From Cycas panzhihuaensis (Eukaryota > Cycadophyta): a stretch of DNA of 64,000 nt. This document shows positions 55,501 to 64,000 of this stretch, piece after piece. The DNA lies in assembly GCA_023213395.1 (NCBI GenBank), contig CM041465.1, positions 197,539,741 to 197,603,740 on the forward strand. The letters are read 5' to 3'. The first letter of the stretch is position 1. Each line of letters opens with the position of its first letter. A program made the translations under genes and the position numbers. The notes beneath the pieces were generated by a model. That model was not told where the DNA came from and did no database searches. It was given only the letters and a program-made list of their open reading frames with translations.

Positions 55501-57250
55501 TTGTTTAGGAGCTGATAATACTTTTACCGTTATGGTGAAGTTGGTGGATGACTTATACTTGATTACGTCTTTGCTTGTTGTGGTGGTGAAGGAGTAGAAT
55601 AGATTGTTTACATGTATTATTTAGGTAGTTGATTTGCAATAGCCTCATCTTGAATATCTTTTGAAGGATTAATTGGAGTAGATATAGATGTAAAGTAAAG
55701 TGGTATAGATGATGTACTGGGAATATATGTTGATGCAAGAGCCATTTATTTTATAGGAATATTTTGTGGAGGAGGAGAAGTAATAGGTGCTTTATTATAC
55801 GAATAATCAAAAACTAAAATTTATATGATATCCAAATCTTAGTTCTCTTATAAAAAAATGGCATCCTAAGATGTATACATTTTCTTGGTGTTAGGATCAT
55901 ATAATTTATATGCTTTATAGACAGGTTGACAACCAATAAAGATACATTTCCTATTCTTATTATCTAGCTTTTTCCTTTGCTTCTTTAGTATGAGCATATA
56001 TGTTGTACAACCAAAAGTATGTAAATGTGAGACTGTGGGCTTTTGACTTAACCAAGCCTCCTTGGGAATAATGTTTAATACTACCTTAGTTAGAATTTAG
56101 TTAGTGAAGCATGTTGTTGTATGAAGGGATTTAATCAAGAGTTGAAGTTCCAAATTCTTAGTGGCATGTATGGCTTTACCTTTACTAACCAATGTCTAAT
56201 TCATTCACCTAACAACTCCATTTTATAGAGGTGTGTATGGGAAAGAAAATTATCATTTAATACCATTATCCTTATAGAATTAGGTGAACTCAATTGATGT
56301 ATATTCATCTCTATTATCATAATAAAGGATTTTAAGTGTCTTTCTATATTCAAGTTTAGTGCCATGCTTAAATTATTTGAATTTATCATAGGCTTTTGAT
56401 TTCTACTTTAGAAAATATACACATACGTTTTTAGAGTAGTCATCAATAAATATGATAAAATAATGACATCCTTCAAAGGATTCCTGTGATATGGGTCCAC
56501 AAATATCTAACTGTACTAGGTCTAAAGGTTCCTTGGCATGTCAAACTCTTCCATTTGACCTAAATAGAGCTCAATGATATTTATCCATAACATAGACCTC
56601 ATAAATATATTTAGTTTGCTTTGTGTTTAGTATGCCATTCACTGTATTTAATTTATAAAGAAGATGAAGGTTGTTCATATTCAAGTGACCTATGTATTGA
56701 TGCTATAATTGGTCTTTTATGAGTCTAGAAGAAATAAGTACCTTTGAAGTAAATTGATCATTTGAATTTAATATTAAAATATAAGGATCATATGTAGAAG
56801 TTAAATTGATACAGCAACCAAATTTATGTGACTGGATCAATGGTCTAATTACAACATCAAGCTTGTATAGTCTCTAATCTTCATATCCTAAGGTAATTAA
56901 GTTACCATTCAAATCTATAATTAAGTACTTTTTAAGATAGCTAAATAAAACATCAAAGTTTTACTTATTTATCAAGTTAATTGATAATAGGTTATGTGTC
57001 ATTCGAGGTACGTAGAAAATACTGTTAAGATGATGTAGAGTATCTAAATTCTTCAATGACATATAAACATTGCCAATCTTAGTGACCTCTAAGATAACAT
57101 CATCTTTAAAAGTAAAAGATTGATCTTGGATTAGTCTTATATTAATGAGAATTTCTTCTAAAACCATCATATGTTGTGAAGCACTTAAATTAAGCAACCA
57201 ATATATATCAAAATGTTGAGTTGTTAAAGTAGAAAAAGAGGTTTTAAGAG
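55501..57250 (-). pseudogene. TE8 protease and integrase
   Basis: Protease remnant WLLNLSASQHM near 57,200 (from WLLDSGASQHM). FYVPRMTHNLLSINLI near 57,015. Integrase: LDLVQLDICGPISQESF near 56,525, FIIFIDDYSKNVCVYFLK near 56,455, a decayed DNRDEYTS near 56,310, and a PYTPL*NGVV block near 56,230. RKCIFIGCQPVYKAYKLYDP near 55,955 is the copia C-terminal segment. Confidence 0.88.
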
Positions 57251-58250
57251 TTAATTAAGTGGCCTCCTTGACTCTATCTCTAGTGGAAATTCCTATTCTA
57301 ATAATTGCCTTGAGGAGCATTTGATTTTATCTCCTCAGTCCCTACTATTTAGGATGGTTTTTTTCTTTGTGGTCCTTAATAATTTTTGTATCTACATTTT
57401 TTATTACCTCATATGGTAGGGTAGTTTTAAGTCTATTGTTATTAAAGGTCAACTCTTTTTTCTTACAATCAGGTGCTATATATATAGGTTTACCATAATA
57501 GTGATAAACAACTTAAGGATTATAAGGTGGTCAAGGTTAATATGGCTAATATAGCTATTGATTTGGCTACTAGTTTGAATTTATTAAACCAAACTAATGA
57601 GTCAATTATACCCATTCTTGTCTTCTTCTATAACAAGTTACAAATGCTAGTATAAAAGAGGAAGCACCTAGATTCCCTAAATGGTTTTTAATACATTCTT
57701 CTTAGAGCAATATACCATCAAATATGTGGAAGTTAATAGTGGTAAGTTAATTTGTATATAATAGATTGGATACGAGAGAGTTATATCTAGGTGATAAAAC
57801 ATTGGCTATGCAAGACACAAGTTTACTATCATCTGGTGGTTGATCCATCATTGTCAACTAATTTTTAATCACTTTGATCTAAGATAAATAAGTTGTTATA
57901 GAACCTATAAATAGAATGGAGTAAATCTAGGCTTTGAGCATCACTATCCTAACATTGTCCTTCCTCTTATAAAGTACATTTAGGATATTCTAAGTATCAA
58001 CAAAGGTAGGTGCAAGTTCAATGTTTTGTTTGACATTATATTCACAAGATAGGTGTAAAAAGGAAAGGACAAATTCATCAAACTCTTTAAAGGCAACTAT
58101 AATATTAGGATAAGGAGGAATGAGATTTTGAGAATCATTATGGTTTTTAGTAGGAATTGACTTAGGAATTTTTCTAAAAATATAAGGCAAAAGTTTGTTT
58201 ATATCAACATGTTCTTGATTTATTTTTTCCAAGCTAAGAAATTATCACTA
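57251..58250 (-). pseudogene. TE8 gag
   Basis: Gag helices are seen as AFKEFDEFVLSFLHLSCEYN near 58,105-58,045 and a knuckle VYHYYGKPIYIAPDCKKKE near 57,510, a decayed C-x2-C-x4-H-x4-C. The frame is open at 57,990-58,232 and broken elsewhere. Confidence 0.75.
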
Positions 58251-60135
58251 CCAGAAAGTTTAATGGTATTAGTTATAATTATTTAAAGTGTCATGATGTC
58301 TAATATATGTGTCATGTATACTTAGAAAGGTATGTTAATCTAATATCTATATCTTATTCTGTCTAATCCTAATAGCCTTTAGTAGTTGAAATAATTCTAT
58401 CTGATGGCGTATCTACTTAGAAGTAGTAGGTCAGGGACCTAATATAACCAATGGTATATATTTGCTATAGAAGGCTCGACTATCTACCAACACTGTTGAC
58501 CTACCTGTACTAGATTTATAACTGAAATAATAGATCCTCATTTAAGGACACACTTAACAACGAAGGTGCTCACCTTCTTTGAGTCTAGCCTGGTCTTTAA
58601 ACTCTAAGGTTTTATGGTATAAAACCTCAACCTACCACTTAATACACTTGATAGCTAATGGACTTCTCTATTATTTATAGAATATAAGAAAGACCGCTGG
58701 CATATACAGAGCAGTAACTTTAGAGGTCCTAACAATTCCTCTTACAAGGTTGGTATATGGGTGGTTTAATTAGGTATTATCTTTTTAATGTTTTTGATTA
58801 ATTTTTAAAAGATTTTTGGGATTAAATTAAAATTTTATATTTTAAGCAGTAAAAACAAAAAAAATCCCTTAAAAAAAGACTAAAATATTGCCTAAAATAA
58901 ATTTTAAAAATGCCTAAAAAGATTTAAAAATGATTAAAAAATAATAAAATAACAACTTTAGATTAGGGACCTTTATCAAAAATAGAATGTTCCATGAATA
59001 TGATAATGTTAATAACCTAAGGGTTTCTAGCTTCATGAAAATAAAAAATAAATGATGAGATTTCAAAAAATAACAACATAAGGTTAGATAGTCTAATTAC
59101 TCCATTATGAAGATGACTTTGGCAAGATCAGATTGAGTGGTCATATGATATAATTTTATTAGCTTCACAATGAATAAGATTGAGTTGAAGCTTGTAACTT
59201 CACCTGAATCTTCTATTTACATTTAATCAATTAAATTACTAATGCTTTGGTTCATATTCTTGCCTTTGGTTACCTTTGATGATCTAATTGCCACCATGTT
59301 ATAATCTGAAAACTCATTGTGGCTATAGTAAAAAGTTAAAAGAAGGTGAACATGTAGTGAAGAGAGTCGTAAATGGGCATGATACAGTTCATGTAAGCAC
59401 ATAGGGATTAACAACACGAGGGAATCATGTATCTCATGATTCAATCATGGTAATCCAATAGAGATATAAAGAAGAATATGTGCAGCTCATAATGACACCA
59501 AGAGAGGGCCAACAAATAAAAATAAAGATGCAACCATGTAGAGAAGAGCAACCACAAGTTTAGGTGTCTCATATAGAGAAGAGAATGATTTACCAGAGCC
59601 ATTGAGGTGAGTATGTCCTCATGTAGATATCAACGCTAATATAGCAATACATAGCTAAACATTATGCAAAGAATAAAGTATGATTAATGAAGGTGACATA
59701 GATAGGAGCTATGGAGATCTAATGAAGGTGACATAGATTCAACAAAAGGGTAGAGGTCTCATCTTTCAGATTAGACATAGTAGCAACCACACATATCATA
59801 ATATGGCTAAATCCAGGTCAAAATAAGGGTAGACAAATAGCCAAATATGACTAAAATAAGGTCATAATTTTTAAAGCTCTAAACATTTTAACATAATACA
59901 TTATATAAATAATAGCATCCATGGTCCATTAAATGGTAAAGATATACCATAATGTCTTATGGAGAAGACATTTACGGTGTTCAATAAACAACTAAGCAAG
60001 AAAAAAGATATTAGTAGATTCAATCTAGTGTGAATTATATCTCTTACTAGTTACATGAAGGTGTAAAGCCATATGATGTATCTATACATCATTTTAATAG
60101 CTTGATCTAGTTCATAGAGAAAGCTCTGAAAAATA
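58251..60135 (-). other. TE8 leader
   Basis: About 1.9 kb between gag and primer site, no recognised gene. It includes an A/T-rich low-complexity block (58,850-58,950). The ORF at 59,223-59,444 matches nothing. Confidence 0.55.
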
Positions 60136-60147
60136 GCTCTGGTACCA
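60136..60147 (-). other. TE8 primer-binding site
   Basis: The minus strand reads TGGTACCAGAGC two bases after the 5' LTR, one change from the initiator tRNA-Met complement. Confidence 0.85.
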
Positions 60148-60149
60148 AG

Positions 60150-60607
60150 TGAAAGATGAGGGATCTGCTTGGTTTCAACCCAAGTTCAAAACTCACTCCT
60201 ATCTACAAATATGATCAATATAATAAAACATTCAAATCAATAAAAACAAGTGATGAATTTCTTATAGGCTCTAAAATGAATGCAACTTATATTAATCTCA
60301 TGTCAATAATACATTACATACCAAAATCCTTACATAAGTAACAAAAGGGTAGTTATAATAAACATGGGAATATTGAATGTAAAATCATGCAAGGTAACAA
60401 TTAGTAACTTGCATTATTAAATCAACTTTATGATATTTTAACATTGAGAGAAAAATACCTCCACATACCTAAGTTCATAACATTAAGTTATGACTTAACC
60501 AATTTATGACAATGAAGCCCTTAATATAAATTATGTACAAATAATATAAAGTATGATATAATAAATCCTTAATGAATTAATAAAATCAATTATTAATTCT
60601 TCTATCA
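60150..60607 (-). repeat. TE8 5' LTR
   Basis: Starts TGATAGAAGAATTAAT on the minus strand; partner of 53,489-53,960; flanked on the right by TAAGT. Confidence 0.9.
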
Positions 60608-60879
60608 TAAGTAAATTAAAAAATTTTATGGTATAAGAAACCAAGGATTTTCTAAAGCTTTAGAATTTGGAATATCATGATGAATAAGAAAACTTCTAAA
60701 AGAAATGGACAATTGTAAGACAAGATTAGAATTTGAAGTAAGTACCTTTCTAAAGATTTCTTATACTTGAAGTTCTTCTTTTAGATTCTTATTGGTGTGC
60801 ATATCCTTACTTGACTCATGTGTATTACTTATCCTTTCCTCATACTACTTATTAATTGGTTCCTCAATAGACTATTCTT

Positions 60880-61330
60880 TAACTAACTTATCTAGTTCTC
60901 CCCTTATGTCCTACATAAAATATTCTACATTGACTATTCTTTTTTGAAATGTACCTAGTACTTTTTATAGGATTTCTTACATCGTTTTGAATATGTAATC
61001 CTCTTTATATTCATCTTTATTATAAAGTTTTCATTCATATAATTTATCTAGTGTTCATGCCTCTATTTTATAATTCGTTCATCAAACCTAATAAGAAAAC
61101 TTCTTAAAAATTGCTACCAATCAAAGTAGTAACCTAAAAGTTTAATGACCCACTCTTGAGCTTGTCCACCTAAATATTGCCAAATATATGAGAGAAAATA
61201 TTTATTTTCTATGTAGGGTAAAATTTTAAGGCCCACTTCAATCTTGTTCAACTATTTTATGGGTCATACTCTTCTACCTCTAGTGAAAATAGGGCTATCT
61301 AGTCCCATAATTATACATCAACCTTAAATA
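60880..61330 (-). pseudogene. Gypsy-type gag remnant
   Basis: The minus strand reads a capsid-like sequence: GGQAQEWVIKLLGYYFDW near 61,180 and FLRSFLIRFDERIIK near 61,110, the Retrotrans_gag pattern (W..L......W..F...F). Surrounding stops are frequent. No LTR partner was found. Confidence 0.55.
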
Positions 61331-61339
61331 ATAAGTATT

Positions 61340-64000
61340 ATATTAAAACAACTCTAAAATACATTATATCATATCTCAAAATGATGGTATTTAAACCAAT
61401 ATTTTAATAGTTTTGACAAAACTAAATTTTGATACTTGAAACGAAAGTCATGGGCCTCTTAAAGTGGATGAAAAATTAGGATTTTGGAGATTGTAATAAT
61501 ACATCTCATTAAAATAATGATAATATTTTATCTTGATATCCAATTAAAATATAAAATATAAAGCTAAAACATAAAAAATATAAAGCTAAAAAAGAAGACC
61601 AAAAAGCTTCCCAAAGGGAAATCCCCTTCTTTTCTAACCTTTATCCCTTGCCATTTTATTTTTGGACTACTTACAAATCTTGTTTATTTCAATTATCATT
61701 TAGGTGCATGCGATTGTGAAGAGGAAAGCCAAGTATAAGTGTACTTTGATCTTAGATTCTCAAATTTTCTAATTTCTTTTAATAAGATTACTTTCATAAC
61801 CTTATTTATTTCTTTTATGCAAGTTGCTTTGTATGACTAGTTAAAGGTAGATTTATAGTTTATTTGGTATTGCGTATGTGGGGTATCGTAGTTACACCTC
61901 ATTATTACATATGCTTGATTGTATTTTTCCAACCCCTCTTTAAGAAAAATAACATTTGTGAAGACTATCAAACCTATATACATAGAATTAGTTATTGAAA
62001 TAGAGCTAACCCACTATAAGTATAATATGTAAAGGGGTTAGGGGGATATAAGAGAATTTTAGCTTAGGTGGAGTTATAAGGACACTTATAGAGACTCCTA
62101 TGAATTTTAAGTAAGGCCTATAACTAGGATTTATCACTTTTGGCTAAGTATGTTTAGTGATAAAACAACATACAAAGTAACATATGCTCAAGCACCAATA
62201 CTTAAAACTCAGAAAGAATTGGTTTAACATACTAAGGGTTGTAGGAAAAGTAATGACATCTTGTAGGTTTCTAGTTGTTTAGGAATGATCTAAGCTAAGT
62301 ACCTCTCAATAACTTTATGTTTCCTTTGTTTTAATTGAATATTAAGAGATATATCAGCTTATAGGAGCCCTAGAACTACTTTTTCCAACTCCTAAGAAGG
62401 AGTCCCTACTTGTTTGTGTTTTATGATCAAAGATGAATTCAAAGGCAAGAGGGTAAAATATGTGGTTATGACCCAATGAAAGAATATTCTACCTAACACA
62501 AATAGGTAGAGAAGATTTGAGATTGGGAGCTACATTGACAATGCTTTTGTTTTGTTCTTTCCTATATTTCTTTCAATATTTTGGGTTTATTTAAAGGAAG
62601 GAAAGATAACAATAATCATATGATCATATATTCACAAACTAATTTGTATGAAAAGAAAACAAACAAGGCTAAGAGGAATCATACCAAACTAAGAAGAAAT
62701 CGCACTTTTTTTTTTAAGTAAACTTTTTTAAAGTAAAGAAACAACAAGATCAAAGAAACCATTTTCTAAATCTTTTCAACAAACTTTTATTTGAAATAAA
62801 AAAGATACAAAATAAACTTTATAAAATAAACTTTTATACATACCCGAATGATGGTAGTGGGAGGCACATGAAGTTCTTTTTGAGTTCTTCTCCTTGCATA
62901 TATGTTTTTTATAGAGTTTACAACTTTTTAACCATAAAATAATTCCAAAGCAAGAAGACAAACCATAGAATATAACATGCAAGATTTACAATCAACATGC
63001 AATCTTCAAACTCACTTATATACCCATGAAAGACTCAAGTATAAGAACATGGAGAGAACTAACATTTAATAGAGTAGTATGCAACCATATAAATTGATAA
63101 ATTTATTCCATCTCTTATAAAAGAAGTAGTAAGAATGACATATAAAGTCTTTATATTTTTGTTATTATTATTTGTTTCTTTACAAGAAGAAAGAAAAACG
63201 AAGAATCAGGGAAACCACACAAATCAACCACAAGATTTCTCAATAAAAGATGACATAGTTGCGTCATGATAGAAATCTTCCTTTTCTTTCAAATCTTTCA
63301 CTAATTTTCCTTCTAAAATAGGCAGTAAAAGGAGAAATTGTAAAAATTAAGTAATAAAAGCACCACCAAAACTAGAAGGATGAGACAAAAATTCTCTTGA
63401 AAAACTTTACTGCTATGTAGAATATGATGGAGAAGCTATAAAATGATAATGAAAAGCAAGATCTCTCTTCTCTATAGATCCCTTAAAATCCCACAAAGGG
63501 ATGACCTTTTAGCCAAGATTTTTTCAAAGAAATAACTAAGAAATAATAAGAAGCATAAAAAGGGCACAATATGACAATCAATTCATCAAATTACAAGAAA
63601 AGAAGTGGTGAAAAGATATTACTAGACTTTTGATAAGAGAGTTAGAGCTCAAATGAAGACTTTATAGTAAAAACTTTAGCAAATATTAGAAAACAAGGCT
63701 TCAGTAACACATTCAAACTTCAAGTCTTTTCTCTCTTGATTCTTTCTTTCTATTTTACTTCATTTTTCTTGATTAAGATCTAACAACTCTCTATTCTCTT
63801 AAGTCTAGGGGTTTCTAGGTGAAAGAGGAGGTGATAACATAAAATTTAGGTGGGAACATGTAGAGTCAAAGAAAAAATAATACGCGTAACAAAAAACTTT
63901 TGCATGGATCATAGTAAAAGTCATGATTTCCTTCATAAAACATGATGAGTCATGTTTTACAAAGGATGAAAAATGTGATTTTATTCATAAAATATGATTA
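61340..64000. other. AT-rich stretch without a supported gene
   Basis: I see no coding similarity, RNA gene or LTR pair. It has poly-T at 62,707-62,716 and many A-rich runs. A weak GATACTT motif near 61,425 could be an old primer site of the gag remnant on its left. The window ends inside this region. Confidence 0.4.

Larger units (their letters stand above)
53489..60607 (-). mobile_element. TE8: Ty1/copia element
   Basis: LTRs at 53,489-53,960 and 60,150-60,607 with exact TAAGT duplications (53,484-53,488 and 60,608-60,612), an initiator tRNA-Met-like primer site and copia domain order on the minus strand. About 7.1 kb with a 1.9 kb leader; no nested insertion was recognised. Confidence 0.92.

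Noticed and set aside
1790-60607. Fungal RIP as the cause of the C-to-T decay
   Set aside because: The element families are plant types, and CG/CHG methylation in plants explains the pattern.

Overview
This window is plant nuclear DNA made almost entirely of nested, decayed LTR retrotransposons. I find no intact host gene and no rRNA, tRNA or CRISPR. The evidence for a plant is the set of families: Ty1/copia elements, Ty3/gypsy chromoviruses with a chromodomain, and a Tat-like gypsy element with a second, archaeal-type RNase H and a captured plant mobile domain (PMD) gene. Primer sites matching initiator tRNA-Met and heavy C-to-T decay (Gln and Arg codons turned into stops) fit a methylated, repeat-rich seed-plant genome. 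The species cannot be named from the sequence.

Layout. 1-1,780: an old LTR of the same family as the Tat-like element TE5, opposite orientation. 1,790-5,121: TE1, a 5'-truncated copia element (+). 5,122-7,150: AT-rich, unassigned. 7,150-9,170: TE2, gypsy RNase H, integrase and 3' LTR (-). 9,170-10,283: unassigned. 10,284-53,302: TE3, a chromovirus (-) of about 6.0 kb split by two large insertions. The first insertion is TE4, a gypsy element (+, 12,669-35,877, TSD ACACC/ACATC), itself split by TE5, a 16.7 kb Tat-like gypsy element (-, 18,575-35,235, TSD ATCCA). The second is TE6, a gag-only copia-like element (+, 38,685-52,453, TSD AGCTC), itself split by TE7, a copia element (+, 42,951-51,348, TSD GAAAT). 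53,489-60,607: TE8, a copia element (-, TSD TAAGT). 60,880-61,330: a gypsy gag remnant (-). 61,340-64,000: AT-rich, unassigned.

TE5 is the most gene-rich and probably the youngest element. On the minus strand it runs 5' LTR, primer site, gag, protease, a long acidic linker, reverse transcriptase, RNase H, integrase, then about 3.8 kb further on a separate archaeal-type RNase H, and the 3' LTR. Between integrase and that RNase H, on the opposite strand, lies a gene-like reading frame: a PMD-like region, a Gly-rich stretch and a heptad-repeat coiled coil, with one probable GT-AG intron and ten nonsense codons. The 1.2 kb upstream of it holds TATA-like boxes and a cluster of hairpins, including a 28-bp perfect palindrome. 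This arrangement is the main point of interest.

All calls come from reading translations and matching LTRs, target-site duplications and motifs by eye. No alignment or database search was run.
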